From NCBI RefSeq assembly GCF_014397245.1, contig NZ_JACLHY010000005.1:62001-126000 (forward strand): a DNA stretch of 64,000 nucleotides. The letters are read 5' to 3'. This DNA is from Arenibacter arenosicollis (lineage in GTDB: Bacteria; Bacteroidota; Bacteroidia; Flavobacteriales; Flavobacteriaceae). A program made the position numbers and the translations under genes. Positions within the stretch are counted from its first letter, which is position 1. Each line of letters begins with the position of its first letter. The notes beneath the pieces were generated by a model. That model was not told where the DNA came from, did not search any database, and saw nothing but the letters and a program-made list of their open reading frames with translations. Below, in pieces: positions 1 to 7,950 of this stretch.

Positions 1-1005
1 GCAACAGAAACACCTAAAGAGTATGCTTTTTGTGGACATGCCATTAATACGCCAAATGATGTATTTATTGTTCAGGATGCCAGAATGGATGAACGCTTTC
101 ATGACAATCCAATAGTTACAGATGATCCCCATGTAATTTTCTATGCCGGTGTGCCGCTGGTTACTGAAGCTGGACTTCCATTGGGTACCTTGTGCGTTAT
201 AGATCATAAACCCAATTTATTAAGTCAAAGCCAGATACGATCCTTAACTGCCCTTTCAAAACAAGTGATGAATTTATTGGAGTTAAGAAGGAATAAAATT
301 CTGTTGGAGCAGGCGATAACGGAATTGGAAGAAAAAAATGAGGCCTTGGAAAGGTTTGCCCTTGTTGCTGCCCATGACCTTAAATCACCCTTGATAAATA
401 TTTCCAGTTTGGCGCAACTTTTCCAAAATCAATATAAGGAGACGTTGGATAGTGAAGGTTTGGAAATGTTGGAAATGATTATTGGTTCCTCCGACAATCT
501 AATTGGTCTAATTGAAGGTTTACTACACTATAGCAAGGCTGAGAGCATATTGAGTGAGGGAAAATCAAATATTGATTTGGAACGTTTGAGAGCGGACATA
601 GAAGGACTCTTTAATTATGATCACAGTTTAAATCTGGTTTTAAAATCGGAATTGACCCATATTAAAGTCAATAAAACGGCCATACATCAGATTCTTATTA
701 ATCTGGTCACCAATGCCATTAAATATAATGACAAGGAAAGGGTTGAAATAGAGCTAGGGGTATCGGACTTGGATACCCATTACCTTTTCTATGTTGAAGA
801 CAATGGACCTGGAATAGCAGCTAAGTATCAGGAAAAGATATTTAAAATTTTCGAAAAATTAACTGCTACGGATAAATTTGGTCGCCCTGGAAATGGGATA
901 GGACTGGCAACGGTAAAGAAAATTGTTGAAAAATCGGGTGGTTCAATACATGTGGAATCTGAATTGGGAAGCGGTGCGAAGTTTATTTTTACGCTGGAAA
1001 AATAA
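1..1005 (+). CDS. GAF-domain sensor histidine kinase (5' end outside the window)
   Basis: The frame is open from base 1, so the N-terminus lies outside; 334 residues are visible. Residues 1 to about 75 look like the end of a GAF domain (FCGHAI, GVPLVTEAGLPLGTLCVID). A short coiled coil (LEEKNEALERF) leads into a HisKA dimerisation helix with the phosphoacceptor His encoded at 373-375 (AAHDLKSPL). The ATPase domain follows with N box NLVTNAIKYN, G1 DNGPGIA and G2 GNGIGLA. No transmembrane segment is visible, so it is probably cytosolic in this part. The first ATG at 85 falls inside the GAF fold and is not a credible start. No response regulator is adjacent; the signal and target are unknown. 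Confidence 0.92.
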   Translation, partial: ATETPKEYAFCGHAINTPNDVFIVQDARMDERFHDNPIVTDDPHVIFYAGVPLVTEAGLPLGTLCVIDHKPNLLSQSQIRSLTALSKQVMNLLELRRNKILLEQAITELEEKNEALERFALVAAHDLKSPLINISSLAQLFQNQYKETLDSEGLEMLEMIIGSSDNLIGLIEGLLHYSKAESILSEGKSNIDLERLRADIEGLFNYDHSLNLVLKSELTHIKVNKTAIHQILINLVTNAIKYNDKERVEIELGVSDLDTHYLFYVEDNGPGIAAKYQEKIFKIFEKLTATDKFGRPGNGIGLATVKKIVEKSGGSIHVESELGSGAKFIFTLEK

Positions 1006-1082
1006 TTTATTTGATATTTATACTTCTTAAAATAATAGAAAATCGGCCATGACATAAGTTCAAATATTTTTTACGATTTAAG

Positions 1083-1114
1083 TTGCGCATTAATTAATGA
1101 TAATTGTATATTTG
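1083..1114 (+). promoter_or_regulatory. Bacteroidetes-type promoter of the tRNA-Arg gene
   Basis: A TTG at 1083-1085 is followed after 21 nt by TATATTTG at 1107-1114, matching the Bacteroidetes consensus TTG / TAnnTTTG. The expected start is near 1121, about 30 nt before the mature tRNA. Confidence 0.7.
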
Positions 1115-1151
1115 CAGCCGCTAAAGACGGAATTTATCTTATTTAGTGAAT

Positions 1152-1225
<74 letters not shown>

Positions 1226-1235
1226 CGACACTCTC

Positions 1236-1268
1236 AAAACCACGCCATTAGGCGTGGTTTTTTGTTTT
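1236..1268 (+). terminator. Intrinsic terminator of the tRNA-Arg gene
   Basis: The perfect 11-bp stem AAAACCACGCC / GGCGTGGTTTT closes an ATTA loop and runs into a T-rich tail. The repeat array begins at the next base. Confidence 0.9.
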
Positions 1269-1960
1269 ATGGAAAGGCCGAACAGCGTTCGTAGCCTTGC
1301 AATAAAACAAAGAACTCGCAGTGCTAGCTGCGCGGTTTTGAATTTGCAACATTGATGGAATAGGATCACCGCAGGTAATCCTATGGGCTATGGAAAGGCC
1401 GAACAGCGTTCGTAGCCTTGCAATAAAACAAAGAACTCGCAGTGCTAGCTGCGCGGTTTTGAATTTGCAACATTGATGGAATAGGATCACCGCAGGTAAT
1501 CCTATGGGCTATGGAAAGGCCGAACAGCGTTCGTAGCCTTGCAATAAAACAAAGAACTCGCAGTGCTAGCTGCGCGGTTTTGAATTTGCAACATTGATGG
1601 AATAGGATCACCGCAGGTAATCCTATGGGGCAGTGAAAAAGCCAAACTTGTTTGAGCTTTGGAGTAAATAAAAAAAACTTGCAGTGCTAGCTGCGCGGAT
1701 TTAAATTTGCAACATTGATGGAAGAGGATCACCGTAGGTAATCCTATGGGGCAGTGAAAAAGCCAAACTTGTTCGGGCTTTGGAGTAAATAAAAAAAGCT
1801 CAAAGTGCTAGCTGCGCGGTTTTGAATTTGCAACATTGATGGAATAGGATCACCGTAGGTAATCCTATGGGCTATGGAAAGGCCGAACAGCGTTCGTAGC
1901 CTTGCAATAAAGCAAAGAACTATCTGCGTGGTTTTGAATTTCCAGCATTGATTAAGTAGT
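1269..1960. repeat. 121-bp tandem repeat array (about 5.7 copies) with conserved hairpins
   Basis: Units start at 1269, 1390, 1511, 1632, 1753 and 1873; the last is partial. The first three are almost identical and units 4 and 5 are diverged. Each canonical unit can form three hairpins: AAGGC-CGAAC-AGC-GTTCG-TA-GCCTT, CGCAG-TGCTAG-CTGCG, and AGGAT-C-ACC-GCA-GGT-A-ATCCT. In unit 4 the first hairpin becomes AAAGC/GCTTT with CAAA/TTTG, so both helices changed on both arms. The minus strand stays open through the units, but 121 is not a multiple of 3, so each unit is read in another frame and coding is unlikely. From 1961 to the next gene at 2182 I see only AT-rich leader sequence. Confidence 0.93.
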
Positions 1961-2181
1961 TTTAACACAACCACGTCCAGTTTCTTACCATATTATGATC
2001 AAGTCTCTTTTATTAAGGCATTTAATAGTTATCACTAGGATTTAACGGAAGAAAGTCAATAAACCATCTTTATTTATCCCTTATCACTGTTTTGATATTC
2101 CTTCCATTTATTGCACTTTTGTGTTTTATTTTTCAACTATAACATGGCAAATCGCTATTCATCTAATTAAATATAAACCGA

Positions 2182-3225
2182 ATGGATTACAAATTGCAAA
2201 TCCCGAAAGGATATCATCCGCAATTAAATATGCAAGAGACAGAACAAGCAATTAAGTTGATTAAAGACTTTTTTGAGCTTAGTTTGTCGTCCGAATTGAG
2301 ATTGAGAAGAATCACCGCTCCTTTGTTCGTAAAAAAGGGATCTGGAATTAATGATGACCTTAGTGGGGTGGAACGTCCTGTTACCTTTCCAATAAAAAGT
2401 ATGGATGATGCCGAAGCTGAAATTGTCCATTCCCTTGCCAAATGGAAAAGGCTTGCTTTGGCCGAGTTGGGAATTGAGTCTGGTTACGGAGTGTATACAG
2501 ATATGAACGCATTACGTCCAGATGAAGTTTTTTCAAATATACATTCCATATATGTAGATCAGTGGGATTGGGAAAGAGTGGTCTCCAAAGAAGAAAGAAC
2601 TATCGATTTCCTAAAATATATTGTAAGAAAAATTTACAGCATTTTTAGAAGGGTAGAATATGTTGTTTACGAGCGTTATTCCCATATAAAACCTGTACTT
2701 CCAGAAGAAATTACTTTTATTCATACAGAGGAGTTGGCAGAACAGTATCCCAATCTTTCATGCAAGGAAAGGGAAACAGAAGCTGCTAAAAAGTATGGTG
2801 CCGTATTTATTATTGGAATTGGGGGGCTACTCCCAGAAGGGATAAAGCATGATGGAAGAGCTCCAGATTATGACGACTGGAGCACCGAAACAGATAATGG
2901 TCTAAAGGGTCTAAATGGAGATATCCTTCTGTGGAATCCTATGCTTGAAGATGCCCTGGAGCTTTCATCTATGGGAATTCGCGTTGATAAAGAAGCACTT
3001 AATAGGCAACTGGCGATTGAAGGTAAGGAAGATAGAAAAGAATTAATGTGGCATAAGATGCTTCTTAATGATGAACTTCCTTTATCCATTGGAGGTGGTA
3101 TAGGTCAGTCCCGTCTATGTATGTTCTTCCTGAAAAAAGCGCATATTGGAGAGATTCAGACCAGTATCTGGCCCGAAGAAATGATTGAAGAATGTAAGCA
3201 AGGGAATATTCCCATTCTTTTCTAG
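2182..3225 (+). CDS. asnA: Aspartate--ammonia ligase (AsnA-type asparagine synthetase)
   Basis: This cytosolic enzyme makes asparagine from aspartate, ammonia and ATP, with AMP and PPi as products. The 347 residues match the usual length of AsnA, a relative of class II aminoacyl-tRNA synthetases. Visible family segments are the N-terminal GYHPQLNMQETE, RITAPLFVKKGSGINDDLSG, the YVDQWDWE stretch, and C-terminal LPLSIGGGIGQSRLCMFFL, which resembles motif 3 of the synthetase fold. The start ATG follows an A-rich leader (aatataaaccga) and a hairpin terminator follows the stop, so it is a single-gene unit. No glutamine-dependent asnB is in view. Confidence 0.96.
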   Translation: MDYKLQIPKGYHPQLNMQETEQAIKLIKDFFELSLSSELRLRRITAPLFVKKGSGINDDLSGVERPVTFPIKSMDDAEAEIVHSLAKWKRLALAELGIESGYGVYTDMNALRPDEVFSNIHSIYVDQWDWERVVSKEERTIDFLKYIVRKIYSIFRRVEYVVYERYSHIKPVLPEEITFIHTEELAEQYPNLSCKERETEAAKKYGAVFIIGIGGLLPEGIKHDGRAPDYDDWSTETDNGLKGLNGDILLWNPMLEDALELSSMGIRVDKEALNRQLAIEGKEDRKELMWHKMLLNDELPLSIGGGIGQSRLCMFFLKKAHIGEIQTSIWPEEMIEECKQGNIPILF

Positions 3226-3250
3226 GAACCCCAAGCTTTAAAATACCTTT

Positions 3251-3290
3251 AAAATGGCTGCCGAAACTTTTTGGCGGCCATTTTTATTTT
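3251..3290 (+). terminator. Intrinsic terminator after asnA
   Basis: A 12-bp stem AAAATGGCTGCC / GGCGGCCATTTT (one T-G pair) is followed by T5-A-T4. Confidence 0.9.
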
Positions 3291-3520
3291 AATCATTATT
3301 CGTAATTGACGGCACATTTATGTGTAGTTGTTTTGTTAGGGTACTTAGGGTCTTTTTGGAAAAGTGGTCCGAGCAATTTGTTTCATCTGATTTTCCTGCG
3401 GAAAATCCTTGCCATAAACCCGCAACTTTCATTTTACTCAATTGGTTGTTATTGTTCTTTATTGGTTTTTGTGAATCTTCAATTTCTTTGCTTGTCCAAC
3501 CCTTCGACTCCGCTCAGGGT

Positions 3521-3663
3521 ACGGCCATGTCATCTCCACTATGGAAGAAGATTTACCTGACAACGGAATTCAAGGACAATATTCAACTTTATTCAATAAT
3601 GGTCAATTATTTATTGACATCATATAGGTTGACGGAACAAGGGAACGGCCTATTTTTATTTTA
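3521..3663 (+). repeat. Dispersed repeat R2, copy 1 (ORF-like)
   Basis: This 143-bp segment matches the reverse complement of 26693-26836 and, in its first part, 20387-20450. Shared landmarks are TACGGCCATG, TCATCTCCACTA-GGAAGAAGAT, GTTGACGGAA and the terminal AACGGCCTATTTTT. From the ATG at 3527 both long copies have 37 codons with no indel up to the conserved Leu-Thr-Glu; the stop seen in the other copy is CAA here, so the frame runs on to 3664. See the finding on this family. Confidence 0.7.
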
Positions 3664-3683
3664 GTAGTAAATCAAGGGGTTTT

Positions 3684-3754
3684 CACACCGGGCGAGGGAA
3701 GGCGTCCAAAGAGCATTTCACCTTAGTGAAAGCGGCCTGGACGCTGCGGCTGTG
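3684..3754 (+). other. Nested hairpin element of unknown function
   Basis: Within the 3291-3918 gap, TTTCAC-CTTA-GTGAAA (3716-3731) is nested inside GCGTCCA (3702-3708) / TGGACGC (3738-3744), with an outer CACA / TGTG. It is G+C richer than its surroundings. It could be a folded RNA or a repeat element; I find no second copy in the window. The rest of the gap holds only repeats R2 and R1. Confidence 0.4.
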
Positions 3755-3794
3755 CAAAGTCCGTAGATTTCAAGAAAAGAACAATCAGCCTAGC

Positions 3795-3834
3795 GTTTTT
3801 TGGTTCGTTTTTTGGGCGATGCAAAAAATGAACA
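3795..3834 (+). repeat. Dispersed hairpin repeat R1, copy 1
   Basis: The core TTGGTTCGTTTTTTGGGCGA and the following AAAAAATGAACAT match the reverse complement of 20027-20078 and, more loosely, 26933-26970. The hairpin is TTTTTTG (3808-3814) / CAAAAAA (3822-3828). In the other copies the stem reads TTTTCTTTG / CAAAGAAAA, so the pair is changed on both arms. Confidence 0.7.
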
Positions 3835-3918
3835 TAACACGAACTTCCGCTTAGTTTATTCTATCTTTATCCTATTCACAAACCACTTTTGGGATTGATC
3901 CATTGTATATTGCATTCT

Positions 3919-4857
3919 ATGAGACTATTTCTATTGCTTGCTTTTTTTGTTTTATGTGTTGGTTGTACTGACAAATACGATAAATATAAAAATCCACCAG
4001 AATATATTACAACCCCATCTGCTTCAAATGCAGCTTATTTTGAAGCTTATGACGAAACTTTAAAATTATGGAATGTCCCTTACGAGGAATTATATATTCC
4101 TACCACCAACGGAATTGCACATGTTATTGTAAGTGGGCCTGAAAATGCAGATCCTGTGGTATTACTTCACGGAATGAATGCCAGCTCCACTATGTGGTAT
4201 CCAAATATTGAATCCCTTACCAAAAACCATAGGGTGTTTGCGATCGACTTTATTTTGGAAGCAGGGAAATCCTATTTGTACAATGATATTGAAAGTGTAG
4301 AGAAAGTTACCGACTGGTATAAGGAAGTTTTATTTGCCTTGGAGTTGGATAGCTTTCATGTAATTGGTGCTTCCCGGGGTGGTTGGTTGGCCGTTAACCT
4401 AGCACTGGACGATCAGAAAAAGATAAAAAGCTTACTATTATTAAGTCCGGCCCAAACCTTTACATGGATCAAACCAAGTACGGATTTATTAAAAAATATT
4501 GTTACTTTATTTTCTTCAAAGGAGAAACAAATTGAGCAAAGCTTGAAAAGCATGTCCAGCAACGTTGCCAATATTAGCGATGCCTATATAAAGCAATATA
4601 AATTGGGTACGGAATTGGAGTCTGAAAACAAATTTATGACCAGCATGAAACCTTTTTCGAACGACGAATTAAAATCATTACAAATGCCCGTTTTGGTTTT
4701 AATTGGTGATGATGATATGATCAATGAAAAAAGAACGGTTGAAATTGCCAATACGCTGCCAAAAGGGAAAGGTGAAGTAATACAAAATGCAGGACATTTT
4801 TTATCCATTGATCAAGCGGAAACAGTAAATGCAAAAATGCTGGACTTTTTAAAATAA
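3919..4857 (+). CDS. Lipoprotein alpha/beta hydrolase
   Basis: The start at 3919 gives a lipoprotein signal (MRLFLLLAFFVLCVGC, lipid Cys16); an ATG at 3889 adds ten residues with no signal character. The 312-residue protein has the alpha/beta-hydrolase pattern: oxyanion-side HGMNAS near 84, nucleophile Ser152 in GASRGG, acidic Asp264-266 in LIGDDDM and His293 in AGHFLS. It is probably a membrane-anchored esterase or peptidase-like hydrolase facing the periplasm or outside; the substrate is unknown. The -3 residue of the lipobox is Cys, which is unusual. It stands alone between two repeat-bearing gaps. Confidence 0.85.
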   Translation: MRLFLLLAFFVLCVGCTDKYDKYKNPPEYITTPSASNAAYFEAYDETLKLWNVPYEELYIPTTNGIAHVIVSGPENADPVVLLHGMNASSTMWYPNIESLTKNHRVFAIDFILEAGKSYLYNDIESVEKVTDWYKEVLFALELDSFHVIGASRGGWLAVNLALDDQKKIKSLLLLSPAQTFTWIKPSTDLLKNIVTLFSSKEKQIEQSLKSMSSNVANISDAYIKQYKLGTELESENKFMTSMKPFSNDELKSLQMPVLVLIGDDDMINEKRTVEIANTLPKGKGEVIQNAGHFLSIDQAETVNAKMLDFLK

Positions 4858-4990
4858 GTTCTCTTTTCACTTGGTGAATGTTCTGTCTTTTTGATGAGGG
4901 AAAGTTGGTTATCCTGCTGAACAGATTTACCCGTAAAACCCAAAGGTCACTGGAAAAGCAATAGGCAAGGCGGTGGGACCAATGCAACTT

Positions 4991-5126
4991 CCTGACCAAT
5001 CGAAAAGAGCACCATTCAACGGATATAATGGAACTTTATCGATTAAGCAAATACCAAAATCAAAATTTGTTAACTTAGAAGTCAATACTTGGTCCGCCTT
5101 TTTTATGCCAGCAATAATTTTATTAG
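4991..5126 (+). repeat. Direct repeat A flanking the hydrolase block
   Basis: This segment aligns with 11896-12045 in the same orientation. Shared blocks include CCYGACCAAYC, ACTTTATCGATTAAGCAAAT, ATTTGYTAACTTAGAAG and CCAGCRAWAATTTTATTRG. On the minus strand both copies read as similar short peptides (YYANKIIAGIK here, YYSNKIFAGVK in the other), so they may be remnants of one gene. The rest of the 4858-5228 gap shows nothing else I can support. Confidence 0.7.
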
Positions 5127-5228
5127 CGTAATAGTAATTATAAGACACTCAAATGTATTCAGCAACGTACTGGTCAAATGGAGATAAAGGTACCGGGGTG
5201 TAAATTCATACATAAAAACTATTTTTAA

Positions 5229-6974
5229 ATGAAATTATTTGCGATTCTAATAACATTCTGCATTTCATTTTTATCGTTAGGACAATCAAAGGACTGGCGA
5301 ATGATTTCCAATGGAGAAAAAATATATGAACACGGATACTGCGATCAACCTTATATCGTAACCACAAAGGACGGTACCTGGGTTTCTACCTTTACCACTT
5401 CTCCAGGGCAAGAGGGAAGTGATATCCAATATATCGTCTCTACCTACTCTTCCGATCAAGGAAAAACATGGTCTATTCCTGTAGAGATTGAAGCTGCATC
5501 TGCTGGGGTGGAAGCGTCATGGGCTATGCCTTTGGTTACTAAATTCGATAGGGTTTACGCCTTCTACACTTTTAATGGAGACTCCGTTCGAAATTTACCG
5601 GATGGTGCGGAAATGCGTGCAGATACACACGGATGGTATTGTTATCGTTATTCGGATGATAAAGGAAAAACATGGTCCAAAAGATACCGACTTAATATGC
5701 GCAAAACGGCAAGTGACAGGGAAAACGATTTCGCTGGAGAAGTTCAAATGTTTTGGGGGATCGGAGAACCGGTCTCCAAAGGTAATGATGTGTGGTTTTC
5801 CTTTACAAAACTAGGGAAGTATTTTCTTGAGGAGGGTGAGGGCTGGGTCTATCATTCCGATAATATTCTGACAGAAGAAGATGTATCTAAAATAAACTGG
5901 CAATTGCTGCCGGAAGGGGATATTGGCATCAAAAGTCCTTATTTGGGATCGGTTCAGGAAGAATTTAATATTCAGCCCATGAATATTGATAATGGCCTGT
6001 ACTGTGTATACCGTACTACCCTGGGGCAGCCAGCGCATGCGTATAGTTTTGATAAGGGCAAAACTTGGTCAGAGCCTGAGCTGATGAGCTATGCCAATGG
6101 AATGCCCCTGCGCAATCCCAGGGCATGCCCAAGGATATGGAAATGTAAAAACGGAAAGTATCTGCTGTGGTATCATAACAACGGGGAAACCGGTTCTAAA
6201 CACCGAAATCCGGCATGGGTGGCCGGAGGAATCGAAAAAAACGGGAAAATTTATTGGTCGCAACCGGAAATATTGATTTATGGCCCCGACCAATCATATG
6301 AAACCGGGCGATTTAGCTATCCGGACCTTGTTGATGTGGATGGTAAATATTGGGTCTCCACGACCCAGAAAACTACTGCAACCATTCATGAAGTGCCTGC
6401 CGAATTCTTTGAAAGGTTATGGAGTCAGTTCGATGAGCCTAAAATTGCGTCCAAAAGGCTTATCGGGAGTTTTGAAAACCCTTCGGGCAACAAAAACTTA
6501 AAGCTTGCTTCCCCGTTAAAAATTAATAATGAGGGTTTCGCATTGGACCTTTGGATTGAAGTTGATGCCTTTAAAGAGGCCACCATTTTGGAGGGAAAAG
6601 ATTCCGAAATGAAAAATATGGAATTGCGTTTAACAGACAGTGGAACACTCGAGTTTATTATCACCAACGAAGGGGAAGCTATGAAATTAACGTCGGACAT
6701 AAACCGTCTTAAAAAAGGAGAAAATCAACATGTCGCCATTTTATTCGACGCCCAGGCCAAGATATGTTATATGCTTATAGATGGAAGTATATGTGATGGC
6801 GGCGGTCAGGAAATTTTTGGTTATAGCAGGTTTAATGAGGGTTTATTGGGAAAAAGGATACAAAATCTATCGGTCAAGAAATTTCCCGGTAAAATTGAGG
6901 TATTACGACTGTACGGACAACAAATGTTTACTAGTCAGTTTGTAAACAATTTTAATTCCGAAAAATCGAAATAA
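5229..6974 (+). CDS. Secreted sialidase-fold (BNR/Asp-box) protein with C-terminal LamG-like domain
   Basis: A Sec signal peptide (MKLFAILITFCISFLSLGQS) begins this 581-residue protein. Asp-box repeats of the form S-x-D-x-G-x-T-W are at 73-81 (SSDQGKTW), 142-149 (SDDKGKTW) and 273-280 (SFDKGKTW), which marks a six-bladed sialidase-type propeller over about residues 25-400. Residues from about 435 (GFALDLWIEVDAF, HVAILFDAQAKICYMLIDG) resemble a concanavalin/LamG sandwich. The family removes terminal sugars such as sialic acid, but many marine homologues act on other glycans, so the substrate is open. It is first in a co-oriented row of secreted hydrolases ending with a second propeller of the same class. 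Confidence 0.85.
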   Translation: MKLFAILITFCISFLSLGQSKDWRMISNGEKIYEHGYCDQPYIVTTKDGTWVSTFTTSPGQEGSDIQYIVSTYSSDQGKTWSIPVEIEAASAGVEASWAMPLVTKFDRVYAFYTFNGDSVRNLPDGAEMRADTHGWYCYRYSDDKGKTWSKRYRLNMRKTASDRENDFAGEVQMFWGIGEPVSKGNDVWFSFTKLGKYFLEEGEGWVYHSDNILTEEDVSKINWQLLPEGDIGIKSPYLGSVQEEFNIQPMNIDNGLYCVYRTTLGQPAHAYSFDKGKTWSEPELMSYANGMPLRNPRACPRIWKCKNGKYLLWYHNNGETGSKHRNPAWVAGGIEKNGKIYWSQPEILIYGPDQSYETGRFSYPDLVDVDGKYWVSTTQKTTATIHEVPAEFFERLWSQFDEPKIASKRLIGSFENPSGNKNLKLASPLKINNEGFALDLWIEVDAFKEATILEGKDSEMKNMELRLTDSGTLEFIITNEGEAMKLTSDINRLKKGENQHVAILFDAQAKICYMLIDGSICDGGGQEIFGYSRFNEGLLGKRIQNLSVKKFPGKIEVLRLYGQQMFTSQFVNNFNSEKSK

Positions 6975-7214
6975 AACGTGCTACCATACCCTATTAAATT
7001 ATTAGCTAGAGCAAGCTTCTATATCAAATTCCTCCCATACAAAAAAGCGTGACTGGATAAATTTTCCACGGGCATTCCGGCAGGCAGGTTTGGGTTTTAT
7101 TTGTTAAATTAGGAGCTTGATCGCCTGTCTACCTACTGCCAGAACCTTGGTGGCAGTCAAAAATAGAGAACAACTGAATCCGAAAGCAAAACGGAACAAT
7201 GAAACCATAGGATA

Positions 7215-7871
7215 ATGACGGCAAAAAAATTCATTGAAACTTTAAAAGACATTGGCCAGCAATATTCGAGAGGTATTCCTAAAAGGGAGGTGTTTTATTT
7301 AGCGAAAGATTTTCAGTACATGCCAGTTGCTGAGGTGGTTAAATTACTAAGGGATGAAAATTACGATCACCGACTCGGTGCAGTATCCATCTTGGACTGG
7401 AAAGCACGCAATAAGAAAACCTCAGTAGGGGAGAGGCGGGATGTTTTCCTGGCCTATATAGAAAATCATAAATATATAGACGATTGGGGGTTGGTAGATA
7501 GGGCCGCACCATATGTAGTGGGTGGGTATTTGTTTGATAAGGACAGAACGCCGTTATACGATTTGGCAAAATCCCCAAACCCAATGGAAAGAAGGACAGC
7601 CATTGTAAGTACTTACTATTTTATAAGAAAGAATGAATTGGATGACACCTTTAAAATTGCCGAAATTCTTGCCAATGATCGGGACGAATTTGTACAAAAA
7701 GCAGTGGGTAGCTGGATCAGGGAAGCAGGTAAAAAAGATGAAAATAAACTGAAAGGCTTTCTGGATGTATATGCTCCAACCCTAGCTAGGGTTACCTTAA
7801 GATATGCCCTAGAGAAGTTTAACCCTGAGACTAGAAAACATTATTTGGGATTGGGTAAAAAGAATACATAA
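7215..7871 (+). CDS. AlkD-like DNA alkylation repair protein (HEAT-like repeats)
   Basis: The 218-residue protein lacks a signal peptide and is built of alpha-helical HEAT-like repeats. The segment DDWGLVDRAAP places Trp91 and Asp95 four apart, as Trp109 and Asp113 in Bacillus cereus AlkD, and MERRTAI supplies Arg126/Arg127 near the place of AlkD Arg148. QKAVGSWIREAGK matches the conserved late helix. AlkD enzymes excise bulky N3/N7-alkylated bases. It lies between secreted enzymes but is itself cytosolic, so the link is probably only positional. The 240-bp gap before it holds short inverted sequences and no ORF. Confidence 0.8.
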   Translation: MTAKKFIETLKDIGQQYSRGIPKREVFYLAKDFQYMPVAEVVKLLRDENYDHRLGAVSILDWKARNKKTSVGERRDVFLAYIENHKYIDDWGLVDRAAPYVVGGYLFDKDRTPLYDLAKSPNPMERRTAIVSTYYFIRKNELDDTFKIAEILANDRDEFVQKAVGSWIREAGKKDENKLKGFLDVYAPTLARVTLRYALEKFNPETRKHYLGLGKKNT

Positions 7872-7950
7872 AAACTACCGCTAAGAAGGTATATTGCATG
7901 CCTAATAGGACACAAACCATAAACTAAACCAAGCAAACATTGACCACAGT

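Noticed and set aside
1269-1960. CRISPR array
   Set aside because: Units are 121 bp and similar along their whole length, without unique spacers, and no cas gene is present.
1248-1974. Overlapping minus-strand ORFs of 76-80 codons through the 121-bp array
   Set aside because: They are the same repeat read in successive frames; the 121-bp period breaks any constant frame and composition is poor.
3306-3664. Plus-strand ORFs of 84 and 114 codons after asnA
   Set aside because: They run across repeat DNA and lack a credible start context; only the R2 core frame is mentioned as a possible tiny gene.
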